Assembly (NCBI RefSeq): GCF_009739465.1
Contig: NZ_WHOM01000034.1
Coordinates: forward strand, 47,720 to 111,719
Source: Streptomyces apocyni
GTDB taxonomy: Bacteria; Actinomycetota; Actinomycetes; Streptomycetales; Streptomycetaceae
Reading direction: 5' to 3'
Length of the DNA stretch: 64,000 nt
The translations under genes and the position numbers were made by a program. Shown here one piece after another: positions 17,268 through 26,531 of this stretch (positions are counted from its first letter, which is position 1; each line of letters opens with the position of its first letter). The notes beneath the pieces were generated by a model. The model saw only the letters and a list, made by a program, of their open reading frames with translations. It was not told where the DNA came from and made no database searches.

Positions 17268-18704
17268 ATGACCACCTTCGTGGACCGCGTCGAGCTGCAT
17301 GTCGCCGCGGGTAGCGGAGGCCACGGCTGTGCCTCCGTACACCGGGAGAAGTTCAAGCCGCTCGGCGGCCCGGACGGCGGCAACGGCGGCCGTGGCGGCG
17401 ACGTCACCCTGGTGGTCGACCAGTCGATCACCACGCTGCTCGACTACCACCACAGCCCGTACCGCAAGGCCACCAACGGCCAGCCGGGCGCGGGTGGCAA
17501 CCGCTCCGGCAAGGATGGCCAGGACCTGGTCCTGCCCGTCCCGGACGGCACGGTCATCCTCGACCGGCAGGGCAACGTCCTCGCGGACCTGGTCGGCCAG
17601 GGCACCTCGTACGTCGCGGCCCAGGGCGGCCGGGGCGGACTCGGCAACGCCGCGCTGGCCTCGGCCCGCCGCAAGGCGCCCGGCTTCGCGTTGCTCGGCG
17701 TGCCCGGCCAGGCCGGTGACATCGTCCTGGAGCTGAAGACGGTCGCCGACGTGGCCCTGGTCGGCTACCCGAGCGCGGGCAAGTCGTCGCTGATCTCGGT
17801 CCTGTCCGCCGCCAAGCCGAAGATCGCCGACTACCCCTTCACCACCCTGGTGCCGAACCTCGGTGTGGTGACGGCCGGTTCGACCGTCTACACCATCGCC
17901 GACGTGCCGGGCCTGATCCCGGGCGCCAGCCAGGGCAAGGGGCTGGGCCTGGAGTTCCTGCGCCATGTCGAGCGCTGCTCCGTGCTGGTGCACATCCTGG
18001 ACACCGCGACCCTCGAGTCCGACCGCGATCCGCTCTCCGACCTCGACATGATCGAGGCGGAGCTGGCGCAGTACGGCGGCCTTGAGGACCGTCCCCGTTT
18101 CGTCGTCCTCAACAAGATCGACGTACCGGACGGCAAGGACCTCGCCGAGATGGTCCGCCCGGACCTCGAGGCCCGGGGCTACCGCGTCTTCGAGGTGTCC
18201 GCGGTCGCGCACATGGGCCTGAAGGAGCTTTCCTTCGCCCTCGCCGAGCAGATCTCCGCGTCCCGTGCCGCCAAGCCCAAGGAGGAGGCGACCCGGATCG
18301 TCATCCGGCCGAAGGCCGTGGACGACTCCGGCTTCACCGTCACCCTGGAGGCGGACGGCACCTACCGCGTACGGGGTGAGAAGCCCGAACGCTGGATTCG
18401 GCAGACCGACTTCAACAACGACGAGGCCGTCGGCTACCTCGCCGACCGCCTCAGCCGCCTCGGTGTCGAGGACGAGCTGCGCAAGGCCGGGGCCCGCGCG
18501 GGCGACGCCGTGGCCATCGGCCCCGAGGACAACGCGGTCGTCTTCGACTGGGAGCCCACCGTCCTGGCAGGCGCCGAGATGCTCGGCCGCCGCGGCGAGG
18601 ACCACCGCCTGGACGCCCCGCGCCCGGCGACCCAGCGCCGCCGCGACAAGCAGGCCGAACGCGACGAGGCCGAGCAGGAGTACGACGAGTTCAAGCCGTT
18701 CTGA
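17268..18704 (+). CDS. obgE: Obg/CgtA GTPase
   Basis: 478 residues, start supported by ctggagg 8 nt upstream. The Gly-rich Obg fold occupies about 1-160, the GTPase domain follows with Walker [10 protein letters not shown] (about 166), switch region D-Y-P-F-T-T-L, D-V-P-G-L-I and N-K-I-D, and an OCT domain lies near 345-425. Obg acts late in large-subunit assembly and in stringent/developmental control; in Streptomyces it affects the onset of sporulation (family knowledge). Genomic position after L21 and L27 is conserved across bacteria. Confidence 0.97.
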   Translation: MTTFVDRVELHVAAGSGGHGCASVHREKFKPLGGPDGGNGGRGGDVTLVVDQSITTLLDYHHSPYRKATNGQPGAGGNRSGKDGQDLVLPVPDGTVILDRQGNVLADLVGQGTSYVAAQGGRGGLGNAALASARRKAPGFALLGVPGQAGDIVLELKTVADVALVGYPSAGKSSLISVLSAAKPKIADYPFTTLVPNLGVVTAGSTVYTIADVPGLIPGASQGKGLGLEFLRHVERCSVLVHILDTATLESDRDPLSDLDMIEAELAQYGGLEDRPRFVVLNKIDVPDGKDLAEMVRPDLEARGYRVFEVSAVAHMGLKELSFALAEQISASRAAKPKEEATRIVIRPKAVDDSGFTVTLEADGTYRVRGEKPERWIRQTDFNNDEAVGYLADRLSRLGVEDELRKAGARAGDAVAIGPEDNAVVFDWEPTVLAGAEMLGRRGEDHRLDAPRPATQRRRDKQAERDEAEQEYDEFKPF

Positions 18705-18812
18705 GGTCCTGTCCGACCTCGGCGGCCGGGCGGTTCGACGCCTGGTCCGCCACAACGCCGAAGGGCTCCCGGAGTTGTTCCGGGAGCCCTTCGGCCGTAT
18801 GCGTGGGTGGTC

Positions 18813-20993
18813 CTACACGTTGACTTCTTCGGTGTCGGTCGTGTTCGTGTCGCCCAGGTCGGCCGCGGTGTCCGGCTCGGGCTCACCGTCTTCGGTGAGT
18901 TGGCCTGGAGGCGTCTCGGCGGGGCGCGTCGCCATCCGTACCCGGCGGGCGTCGGCCTGCTCGCACAGGGCGCGGACCGCGGCGTTGAAGCGGTCGATGG
19001 ACGGCGGGTCCGACGGGCCGAGGAGGCGTTCCTTGAGCTTGGCGCGGGCCTCCGCGAAGCGGTCGAGCTCCGGGTCGCGTACGGCCTTGAGGAGCGCCGG
19101 TACGGTGTCCGCGTCCGGGGCGAGGATGGCGGCCGCCGACACCGTCGGGAAGCTGTCCCGGAACTCCGCCTCGCTCATCCCCGACGTGTTGGCGACGGCG
19201 TACGGCTTGTCGCTGTAGAGCCAGTCGGAGACGACGCTGGAGACATCGCTGATCAACAGGTCGGCCTGATTGAAGCAGGTGAAGATCGCCGGGCGGGCGC
19301 CGATGACGATCCGGTGCTCCCACTCGGGGAACGACGCCCAGTACGCGGCCTCCCAGGCCTCCGTCGCCTCGGTCACCGCTGCCTCGCGGTCACCGTCCGG
19401 GGCGCCCTGCAGTCGCATGCGCTCCAGTTCGTCGGCGCTGACCCGGAAGGCCTTGCTGGTGAGCGCGTCGAGCTCGGCGGTGCGCCGGGCGAGCTCTCGG
19501 GCGGCCTCGGGTCCCGGACGGGCGCCCGAGCGCCGGGTGTTGGCCTCCTGGATCATCGCCCTGATGCGCTGGTCCGCCGCACCGGCGCTCGGGTCCTGGG
19601 AGCCGGTCATCGGGTGCGGCTTGTAGAGCAGCCGTACGCTGTCGTCGGCCAGCAGATGCCGGACGATGTTCTCGCCCGCCAGGACCACCGAGGTGTTGCC
19701 CGGGTTGCCGTCCCAGCCCTCCCAGGTGGGCGCGTACAGCACGGTGGTGTACGCACCGGACGGCGGGCCCGCGTAGGCCTGGATCGGGGACAGCTGGGGG
19801 CGCCCGACCTCGACGACGTCCCCGTCGTCGACGCCGATGTCGGCGAGCTGGTAGCGCTCGCGGGCCGCGGGGCCCGCCACCCACACCTCGTCGTACGCCT
19901 TGGCGTAGGGGTTGCAGGAGGAGAGCTTGTCGCTCTCGCCGTGGTTGATGAAGGCGTGCTTGATGGTGGGGATACGCAGCACCTGCGAGGTCTTCGCGGC
20001 GTTGGCCGGGTGCAGCATCATCCGCAGCGTCGAGTCCTCCAGGGCGTACATGTTCGTGACCCGGGGGATGCACAGGACCGGCACGTCAGTGGCGGCGATC
20101 TTTTGCACCATGAAGCGCTCGCGCAGCACGATCAGCGGCTTGCCGTCCAGCTCGGAGAGCGTGGAGAGCCACATGTTCGCCTGGTAGGCGGAAGTGGTGC
20201 CGCCGGAGAAGTACAGGGCGACGGTCGGCTGGTAGCCGGCCAGCCAGGCGTCCAGCCAGCGCAGCGCCTCCTGCTCGCCCACCGCGCGCTTCCTCGGCAG
20301 CAGCCAGCTGGCGAGATAGAGGCAGCCACCACCCATCAGCGCGATCGACAGGCCGACTCCGACAGCGCCCCAGACCAGGTCCGTGGTGAGCGCGGTCAGC
20401 AGCAGCCCCGTGGTGGCGGGCACCACGAAGGTCAGCAGCCGGTGGCTCTGGCGACGGGCCAGGATGCGAGGGGGGGCATCGGTCAGCCGCAGCGCGGAGG
20501 CGTCGACGTTCCGGGTGACGAACGGCAGTTGGCGGGCGCGGCGCACCAGGATCGCGGCCGCCTGGCACGCGAAGTGCAGGGCGTAGAACGCGATCAGCGC
20601 CACGGTGAGCGGGGAGCTGACCCCGGCGCCGATGTCGTCGCTGTTGAAGAGGCCGATCAGCAGCAGCGCGTCACGGAGCAACTGCCGGACCGTGACGTCG
20701 AAGCGGATCTTGCCGAGTACGGCGGTCAGCCGGGGGTTCTTGTACTGCAGGAACAGCTCGAGCGCGAGACCACCCGCGGACGCCACGACCAGCAGTGGCA
20801 CGATCGAGGTGAGGGCACCGACGAGCTGGGCCGTGAAGAACGCGAGCATCGCGGACAGCGCGAGAAGCTGCACTGCGCGGCTTGCGAGGAGCTGTACGAC
20901 GCGACTGGCGCGGCTGGGGACGAGTCCGGCAGAGGGCACGGGCTGGGGCTCCTGCAGAGGGAATGAGGGGCGCGGCGACAGGGTCGGGCCCAC
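18813..20993 (-). CDS. CDP-glycerol:glycerophosphate-type wall polymer transferase with N-terminal membrane region
   Basis: 726 residues. The first ~240 contain several hydrophobic segments with a basic linker; the rest is a teichoic-acid-type transferase domain with I-N-H-G-E-S-D-K (acceptor His), L-Y-A-P-T-W-E-G, L-Y-K-P-H-P-M-T-G and L-L-I-S-D-V-S-S-V-V-S-D-W motifs. It likely transfers glycerol-phosphate or a similar unit from a CDP donor to an anionic wall polymer at the inner membrane face. Position next to obgE and proB matches the S. coelicolor spore-wall gene neighbourhood. The acidic C-terminal tail is probably disordered. Donor specificity is inferred. Transcribed divergently from proB; the 263-nt gap (20994-21256) must hold both promoters but I see no clear -35/-10 pair. 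Confidence 0.85.
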   Translation of the reverse strand: MGPTLSPRPSFPLQEPQPVPSAGLVPSRASRVVQLLASRAVQLLALSAMLAFFTAQLVGALTSIVPLLVVASAGGLALELFLQYKNPRLTAVLGKIRFDVTVRQLLRDALLLIGLFNSDDIGAGVSSPLTVALIAFYALHFACQAAAILVRRARQLPFVTRNVDASALRLTDAPPRILARRQSHRLLTFVVPATTGLLLTALTTDLVWGAVGVGLSIALMGGGCLYLASWLLPRKRAVGEQEALRWLDAWLAGYQPTVALYFSGGTTSAYQANMWLSTLSELDGKPLIVLRERFMVQKIAATDVPVLCIPRVTNMYALEDSTLRMMLHPANAAKTSQVLRIPTIKHAFINHGESDKLSSCNPYAKAYDEVWVAGPAARERYQLADIGVDDGDVVEVGRPQLSPIQAYAGPPSGAYTTVLYAPTWEGWDGNPGNTSVVLAGENIVRHLLADDSVRLLYKPHPMTGSQDPSAGAADQRIRAMIQEANTRRSGARPGPEAARELARRTAELDALTSKAFRVSADELERMRLQGAPDGDREAAVTEATEAWEAAYWASFPEWEHRIVIGARPAIFTCFNQADLLISDVSSVVSDWLYSDKPYAVANTSGMSEAEFRDSFPTVSAAAILAPDADTVPALLKAVRDPELDRFAEARAKLKERLLGPSDPPSIDRFNAAVRALCEQADARRVRMATRPAETPPGQLTEDGEPEPDTAADLGDTNTTDTEEVNV

Positions 20994-21256
20994 AAGCGGG
21001 GGAGTCTGACCCCTGACCGTATGACTTCAAGTGCCGTCGTAGCAATCTGTCGCGGCATCGATCACCTGATATCGACACAAACAGGGTGAGCTCCCGAGGC
21101 GTTCTCTACGGGCTCGGTGGGTGCTCGGCGGGTGCCCGGCGGTCTGACGGTGAAACGCTGCGGCGTCGCCCGCCCCCTCTCGCGTAGATTCAGGGAGCGG
21201 TACGGGCAGTACGGGCAGGTCGGAACCATTTCGGAACCATCGGAATCATTGGGGTC

Positions 21257-22390
21257 GTGGGAGTGTCAGGCACAAGGCAGAGTGTGGCGGATGCGCGCCG
21301 GATCGTGGTCAAGATCGGCTCGTCGTCGCTGACCACCGCGACCGGCGGCCTGGACGCGGACCGCGTCGACGCCCTGGTGGACGTGCTGGCGAAGGTGCGC
21401 AGCGGAGGTGAGAAGGAGATCGTGCTCGTCTCGTCGGGCGCCATCGCCGCCGGGCTCGCGCCGCTCGGGCTGCGCCGTCGGCCCCGGGACCTGGCCAGGC
21501 AGCAGGCCGCGGCGAGCGTCGGGCAGGGACTGTTGGTCGCGCGCTACACCGCGTCCTTCGCGCGCTATGGCGTACGGGTCGGACAGGTGCTCCTGACCAG
21601 CGACGACATGGCCCGCCGCGCCCACCACCGCAACGCCTCACGCACCCTGGACCAGCTGTTCGCGATGGGCGCGCTGCCCGTCGTCAACGAGAACGACACC
21701 GTGGCCACGGACGAGATCAGGTTCGGTGACAACGACCGGCTGGCCGCGCTCGTCGCCCATCTCGTACGCGCCGATCTGCTGGTGCTGCTCTCGGACGTGG
21801 ACGGGCTGTACGACGGCGACCCGGCCAAGCCCGGCACCTCACGTATCGAGGAGGTACGGGAGCCCGCCGACATAGCGCACGTCCGGATCGGCAGCGCGGG
21901 CAAGGCGGGCGTCGGCACCGGCGGCATGGCCACCAAGGTGGAGGCCGCCACGATCGCCGCGGCCGCGGGCATCCCGGTCGTGCTCACCTCGGCCGTGCAC
22001 GCCGCGGACGCCCTCGCCGGGCGGCCCACCGGCACCCACTTCCACCGCACCGGGCGACGCTCCGCCGACCGGCTGCTGTGGCTGCAGCACGCCTCGACGC
22101 CGCAGGGCGCGCTCACCCTCGACGACGGGGCGGTACGCGCGGTGGTCGAGCGGCGCACGTCGCTGCTGCCCGCGGGCATCCAGGCCGTCGAGGGTGAGTT
22201 CGCCGCCGGTGACCCGGTGGAGCTGCGGGACGCGGCGGGGCGCGCGGTGGCCCGCGGACTCGTCAACTTCGACGCCAAGGAGATCCCCCAGCTGATCGGG
22301 CGGTCGACCCGGGAACTGGCGAAGGAGCTGGGGCCCGCGTACGAGCGTGAGGTCATCCACCGGGACGATCTGGTGCTGCTGCCCTCGTAG
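21257..22390 (+). CDS. proB: Glutamate 5-kinase
   Basis: 377 residues; GTG 21257 follows ttgggg, with a second in-frame GTG two codons later. Amino-acid-kinase domain: V-V-K-I-G-S-S-S-L near 18-26, V-S-S-G-A-I-A-A-G, and V-V-N-E-N-D-T-V; a PUA domain follows from about 285. It phosphorylates glutamate to gamma-glutamyl phosphate, the first step of proline synthesis. The next enzyme, proA, lies downstream beyond one small gene. Confidence 0.96.
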   Translation: MGVSGTRQSVADARRIVVKIGSSSLTTATGGLDADRVDALVDVLAKVRSGGEKEIVLVSSGAIAAGLAPLGLRRRPRDLARQQAAASVGQGLLVARYTASFARYGVRVGQVLLTSDDMARRAHHRNASRTLDQLFAMGALPVVNENDTVATDEIRFGDNDRLAALVAHLVRADLLVLLSDVDGLYDGDPAKPGTSRIEEVREPADIAHVRIGSAGKAGVGTGGMATKVEAATIAAAAGIPVVLTSAVHAADALAGRPTGTHFHRTGRRSADRLLWLQHASTPQGALTLDDGAVRAVVERRTSLLPAGIQAVEGEFAAGDPVELRDAAGRAVARGLVNFDAKEIPQLIGRSTRELAKELGPAYEREVIHRDDLVLLPS

Positions 22391-22469
22391 GCGGGCTGAC
22401 GCCCCGCATCCGACGTGACTCCAGCGAGCTGAATCCCGCGAACTGACTTCCGCGTAGGACAGTCCGAAA

Positions 22470-22504
22470 AAGGTCCGCTCCGCGTGCTCTAAGTGAGGGA
22501 CCTT
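22470..22504 (+). terminator. Possible terminator in the proB-22695 gap
   Basis: AAGGTCC (22470-22476) pairs with GGACCTT (22498-22504). This is the only structure I see in the 304-nt gap between proB and the gene at 22695; no ORF there has support. Confidence 0.4.
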
Positions 22505-22694
22505 CCGGAAAACGGTCACGCGGGCCGACCCAAGCTGGTCAACTTTGAAGCGGGGAGTTCGGCATGGCGAGGGCAGCTGAGGGCACATCGGGAGGCCGCT
22601 GGTGAGACGAGTGCGCTCCGGGACGGCGGGGCGAGGCTCCGCTGAGCGGACACTGACGAGCGTCGCCGCGGGAGCGGGCTATACGGACGGAGAC

Positions 22695-23081
22695 ATGGAC
22701 GAGGGGCCGAGAGAGCAGAGCGGAGCGAAGAGTGAGCCGCTGCCGCGGCTCTGGCATGTGACGCTGAGTGTCTCGGGAGCCCCGGCGTCGCTGCCGGACG
22801 TCAGACGCGGCCTGGAGCAGCTCGCCCACGACCACCCGTTCCTGCTGACCAGCCGGTACGCCGACGACCACGCGGAGATCCGCTACTGGGAAGAGGCCCG
22901 GGACCTGCACGACGCCGCGGCGGTCGCGCTGCGGCTGTGGGGCGAGCACCGGCAGAGCGCGCAGTTGCCGCCCTGGGAGATCGTCGGCCTGGAGGTCATC
23001 GACCGGGACACGTACCACCAGCGCGTCTCTGAGGGCTACGGACCGCCGCCCGCCGCGCCGGTGGGCGTACATCCGTACTGA
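22695..23081 (+). CDS. Conserved-type hypothetical protein between proB and proA
   Basis: 128 residues from ATG 22695; the open frame extends upstream to 22602 but that part is Arg/Gly-rich without constraint. Core segments are P-R-L-W-H-V-T-L-S-V-S-G, the D-H-P-F-L-L-T-S-R-Y element with acidic D-D-H-A-E-I-R-Y-W-E, and W-E-I-V-G-L-E-V-I-D-R-D-T-Y near the end. Soluble, no membrane segment. Its place between proB and proA matches my recollection of other Streptomyces genomes. Function unknown. Confidence 0.7.
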   Translation: MDEGPREQSGAKSEPLPRLWHVTLSVSGAPASLPDVRRGLEQLAHDHPFLLTSRYADDHAEIRYWEEARDLHDAAAVALRLWGEHRQSAQLPPWEIVGLEVIDRDTYHQRVSEGYGPPPAAPVGVHPY

Positions 23082-23201
23082 GTCAGCCCGCGTGTCCGCG
23101 TACGTCTCGGGTGTCCGTGTGCGTGTCCGCGTGTCCGCGTGCGGGTGAGTGTGCGTGTCTCGGAGTGCGGGATGCGTGCGGGACGCCGTCGCCGACCCTA
23201 T

Positions 23202-23213
23202 TACCCTGCGAGC
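23202..23213 (+). promoter_or_regulatory. -10-like box for a leaderless proA start
   Basis: TACCCT (23202-23207) ends exactly 6 nt before the ATG at 23214, with no Shine-Dalgarno sequence. Upstream (about 23090-23170) is a run of degenerate GTGTCCGCGT-type short repeats of unknown meaning. Confidence 0.5.
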
Positions 23214-24515
23214 ATGACTGTGTCCTCCTCGCTCTCCCCGTACGACGACCTGTCGGCCGTCGCCCAGGCCGCCTACCGCGCCCGCGGCGCCGCCGCCGTG
23301 ATCGCGCCGCTGCCGCGTGCGGCCAAGGACGACGCCCTGCTGGCGATCGCCGACGCGCTCGAAGTGCGCACCAAGGAGATCGTCGAGGCCAACGCCCAGG
23401 ACATCGCCAAGGCCCGCGAGGCGGGCACCAGCGAGTCCATCGTCGACCGGCTCACCCTCACCCCCGAGCGGGTCAAGGCGATCGCCTCCGACGTACGCGA
23501 TGTGGTGGCGCTGCCCGACCCGGTCGGCGAGGTGGTCCGTGGCTCGACGCTGCCCAACGGCATCGACCTGCGCCAGGTCCGGGTCCCGCTCGGGGTCGTC
23601 GGGATCATCTACGAGGCCCGGCCCAACGTCACCGTGGACGCGGCCGCCCTCTGCCTGAAGTCGGGGAACGCCGTGCTGCTGCGTGGCTCGTCCTCCGCGT
23701 ACCACTCGAACATGGCGCTGGTGCGGGTGCTGCGGGACGCCGTCGGCGGGGCCGGGCTGCCCGCCGACGCCATCCAGCTGGTGCCGGGCGACAGCAGGGA
23801 CTCGGTACGGGAGCTGATGCGGGCCCGCGGCCTGGTCGACGTGCTGATCCCGCGCGGTGGCGCGTCGCTGATCCGTACGGTCGTCGAGGAGTCCACCGTC
23901 CCGGTGATCGAGACCGGCACCGGCAACTGCCATGTGTACGTGGACGCCGACGCCGACCTGGACATGGCCGTGGAGATCCTGGTCAACTCCAAGGCGCAGC
24001 GCCCCAGCGTCTGCAACGCCGCCGAGACGCTCCTGGTCCACCAGGACATCGCCGACGCCTTCGTGCCGCGTGCGCTGGAGGCCCTCGCCGAGGCCGGGGT
24101 GACCGTGCACGCCGACGAGCGGGTGGCCGCGTACGCCGAGGAGGGGCCCGGGACCAAGGCCACGGTGGTGCCCGCGACCACCGAGGACTGGGAGACCGAG
24201 TACCTCTCGTACGACATCGCGGCCGCCGTCGTCGACTCGCTGGACGCGGCCGTGGAGCACATCCGGCTGTGGACCTCGGGGCACACCGAGGCGATCGTCA
24301 CCACCTCGCAGCAGGCCGCCCGCCGATTCACCCAGTTGGTGGACTCCACCACGGTCGCCGTGAACGCCTCGACGCGGTTCACGGACGGCGGGCAGTTCGG
24401 CTTCGGCGCCGAGATCGGGATCTCCACGCAGAAGCTGCACGCGCGGGGCCCGATGGGGCTTCCCGAGCTGACCTCGACCAAGTACATCGTCACCGGCGAC
24501 GGGCACATCCGCTGA
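23214..24515 (+). CDS. proA: Gamma-glutamyl phosphate reductase
   Basis: 433 residues from ATG 23214; an upstream in-frame GTG reads through unconserved sequence. Aldehyde-dehydrogenase-superfamily enzyme reducing gamma-glutamyl phosphate to glutamate semialdehyde with NADPH. The catalytic Cys is at about 267 in [22 protein letters not shown] and the C-terminal [13 protein letters not shown] are typical. Second step of proline synthesis after proB. It has its own apparent leaderless promoter, so it need not be co-transcribed with proB. Confidence 0.96.
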   Translation: MTVSSSLSPYDDLSAVAQAAYRARGAAAVIAPLPRAAKDDALLAIADALEVRTKEIVEANAQDIAKAREAGTSESIVDRLTLTPERVKAIASDVRDVVALPDPVGEVVRGSTLPNGIDLRQVRVPLGVVGIIYEARPNVTVDAAALCLKSGNAVLLRGSSSAYHSNMALVRVLRDAVGGAGLPADAIQLVPGDSRDSVRELMRARGLVDVLIPRGGASLIRTVVEESTVPVIETGTGNCHVYVDADADLDMAVEILVNSKAQRPSVCNAAETLLVHQDIADAFVPRALEALAEAGVTVHADERVAAYAEEGPGTKATVVPATTEDWETEYLSYDIAAAVVDSLDAAVEHIRLWTSGHTEAIVTTSQQAARRFTQLVDSTTVAVNASTRFTDGGQFGFGAEIGISTQKLHARGPMGLPELTSTKYIVTGDGHIR

Positions 24516-24538
24516 CGCGACGCCCGTACCGGACCCTC

Positions 24539-24559
24539 GTACGGACGGGATTTCCGTAC
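24539..24559 (+). terminator. Stem-loop after proA
   Basis: GTACGGA (24539-24545) pairs with TCCGTAC (24553-24559) around a 7-nt loop; related GTACGG sequences recur just downstream, so alternative pairings exist. Confidence 0.5.
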
Positions 24560-24603
24560 TGACCGGATTCCCGTACGGACTGCCCAAAACGACCCCCCAG
24601 GTC

Positions 24604-24615
24604 TACTCTGGTTGC
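24604..24615 (+). promoter_or_regulatory. -10-like box for leaderless start at 24616
   Basis: TACTCT (24604-24609) then 6 nt then GTG. The same box and spacing recur before the related gene at 25402. Confidence 0.55.
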
Positions 24616-25260
24616 GTGCCGGAGGACGTGGGGGGTACGCCGTTTTCTGATGGCGGAGAGCCCGACGACAGCCAGGACCGCGGGGGCGCGGACGAGGAGT
24701 TCGCCTCCGTGGTCTTCGACGAGGACTTCGTGCGGTCCGCGCAGGTCCACGAGCCCACGGCTGTGGAGAGGCTGCTCGCCGCAGCTCAGGCGCGCGCCGA
24801 GGCCGAGGCGCGCCGGACCCGCTCCCGGCGGGCGAGACCCGACGACGAGACGGACGACGTTCCCGACGGGTACGAGACGTACGACGGGTACGACGGCTAT
24901 GAGGGGTACGACGCGTACGACCGCCACCACGGCGGGTACGGCGGCGACCCCCGCGCGGATCGCGGCGCCGGGTACGGCCATGGCTCGGAGCTCTACGAAG
25001 GCTATGACCCGGATGCTGTCGAGGACGGCGGCCGGGGCCCGCTGAGCCGAGGCCGCTGGCACCGGACCGTCGCCTGGGTGCTCGCGGTCCTGATGGGGAT
25101 CGGCATGGTCGCGTTGGCCTTCACCGCCGTGTACCGAGGCGCCTCGTCGGGCAACCGGGACCCGGTGCCGCCGCCCGCGACCAGTGGGATGGAGAACTCC
25201 CCGTCGGCCTCCGCCGACTACCGCCAGCCACCGGTCTCCGCGGAGCCGCGTACGCCGTGA
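24616..25260 (+). CDS. Single-pass membrane protein, first of a related pair
   Basis: 214 residues from GTG 24616. The cytoplasmic N-terminus holds E-F-A-S-V-V-F-D-E-D-F-V-R-S-A, a helical Glu/Arg stretch, and a Tyr/Gly/Asp-rich repeat (D-G-Y-x-x-Y-D-G-Y) around 90-115. One membrane segment lies near 155-175 and a short Pro/Ser-rich exterior follows. The V-V-F-D-E-x-F-V-R motif is shared with the next gene, so both probably bind the same cytoplasmic partner. Gene order places it in the spore-wall/Mre-associated neighbourhood of Streptomyces; the role itself is inferred. Confidence 0.75.
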   Translation: MPEDVGGTPFSDGGEPDDSQDRGGADEEFASVVFDEDFVRSAQVHEPTAVERLLAAAQARAEAEARRTRSRRARPDDETDDVPDGYETYDGYDGYEGYDAYDRHHGGYGGDPRADRGAGYGHGSELYEGYDPDAVEDGGRGPLSRGRWHRTVAWVLAVLMGIGMVALAFTAVYRGASSGNRDPVPPPATSGMENSPSASADYRQPPVSAEPRTP

Positions 25261-25389
25261 GGTGATGTGACGTCGTGGCGGTCGTCGTGATGCGTCGGCG
25301 TGACGGTCGCCGTGACATGTCGCCATGGCGTGTGATGCTCCGTCAGAAGTTGTCCCGCGCAAGGGAGTTTAGCCAGGGCCGCGGAACCC

Positions 25390-25401
25390 TACTCTGAAGG
25401 T
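25390..25401 (+). promoter_or_regulatory. -10-like box for leaderless start at 25402
   Basis: TACTCT (25390-25395) then 6 nt then ATG; identical box and spacing to the preceding related gene. Confidence 0.55.
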
Positions 25402-26505
25402 ATGACCGGGCCTGGAGACCCACCTGAGGGCACACCCGAAGGCGTCCCCGGTGGTGGCGAGGAAGAGTACCGATCCGTGGTGTTCGACGAGTCCTTCGTC
25501 CGGGCTGCCCGGCTCCAGGAGTTCTCGGCGCGGGAGCGGATCACCGAACACGCGCCCGCCGTACGCCGACTCGCCGGGCGGCCCGGCCGCTCCCGTGGCA
25601 GGGGGCTGCGCGTCCAGGTCATGATCCTCGCCCTGTTGATCGCCCTGGCCTTCGCGACCGCGGTCCTCATGGGCCTCAGGCAGTCCGAGCCGGAGGCGGC
25701 CGCCCGGCCCGTCGAACCGCTGCGGATGACCGTCGTGCCGCTTGTCCCGCAGGGCGCGGTGCCTGGGGCGTCGCGGGCCGATGAGCTGTTCGCGCGCTCG
25801 CCCGCCGCGCAGTTCAAGTCCGGCGCGGCGGGGATCGCGCTGCCTGCGGCGCGGAGTACGGGGAACTTCACGGAGAGCCAGGTGATGACGGCGCTGACCA
25901 CCGCCAAGGAGTACCTGGTGGAGTCCTCGCTCGACCCGGCCGTACTGATCGGTGGCGCGGTGCGGCCGGTGCGGATACTGCTCGACTCGGAGCAGTACGA
26001 CCAGTTCGACCAGAGCCTGGCGCATCCGGCCGCGGACGGGCGGCACGCGGCCACCGGCTGGCTGGTGCGCTTCGACCCCGAGCAGGCCGTGCTGGCCGAC
26101 GCCCGCGTCCGGGTGCGGGGCAGCATGCGGCTCGTGGAGGTGGACGCGGCGACCCTCGAGGTGACCTCCGCGCACACCTTCGTCTACGCGCTGAAGCCGG
26201 CGGTCGGGGGCGATGGGCGTGCCTCGCTGTTCACCGTCCGGCGGGAGCTGCGCTTCCGCTTCGACGAGGACGATCTGCGGCTGCGCCGGGCGGAGCTGCT
26301 GACCTCCGATGTCCAGGCCGGGCCGATGGCCTGCCCCAAGGACCCGCGGGCCGCGGCAGACCGGCTGCGTCCGCTGTTCGCGGGGGAGCGGTCCAAGGCC
26401 GGGGGTTCGGGTTCTGGCGCGACCGATCCGTACGCCAGGGGTGGGGCGCCGATGACGCTGTGCGGGGCGCTCTCCACCGCCGCGCAGCCGTCACCGGCCG
26501 CCTGA
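25402..26505 (+). CDS. Single-pass membrane protein with extracytoplasmic domain, second of pair
   Basis: 367 residues. The N-terminus carries Y-R-S-V-V-F-D-E-S-F-V-R-A-A, matching the upstream protein, then a basic stretch and one membrane helix near 72-92. The exterior part (about 95-340) is mixed alpha/beta, with T-A-K-E-Y-L-V-E-S-S and a strand pair V-T-S-A-H-T-F-V-Y-A; two Cys (in M-A-C-P-K and T-L-C-G-A) could form a disulfide. No enzymatic motif seen. The gene order resembles a group reported to interact with the Streptomyces spore-wall machinery; that is recollection and inference. Confidence 0.75.
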   Translation: MTGPGDPPEGTPEGVPGGGEEEYRSVVFDESFVRAARLQEFSARERITEHAPAVRRLAGRPGRSRGRGLRVQVMILALLIALAFATAVLMGLRQSEPEAAARPVEPLRMTVVPLVPQGAVPGASRADELFARSPAAQFKSGAAGIALPAARSTGNFTESQVMTALTTAKEYLVESSLDPAVLIGGAVRPVRILLDSEQYDQFDQSLAHPAADGRHAATGWLVRFDPEQAVLADARVRVRGSMRLVEVDAATLEVTSAHTFVYALKPAVGGDGRASLFTVRRELRFRFDEDDLRLRRAELLTSDVQAGPMACPKDPRAAADRLRPLFAGERSKAGGSGSGATDPYARGGAPMTLCGALSTAAQPSPAA

Positions 26506-26531
26506 CCCCGCTGGCTCCCGGGCCTAGCTGT

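Noticed and set aside
18807..20966. Plus-strand 719-residue frame opposite the wall polymer transferase
   Set aside because: Shadow frame with Gly/Arg/Val bias and no domain, while the minus strand has clear catalytic motifs.
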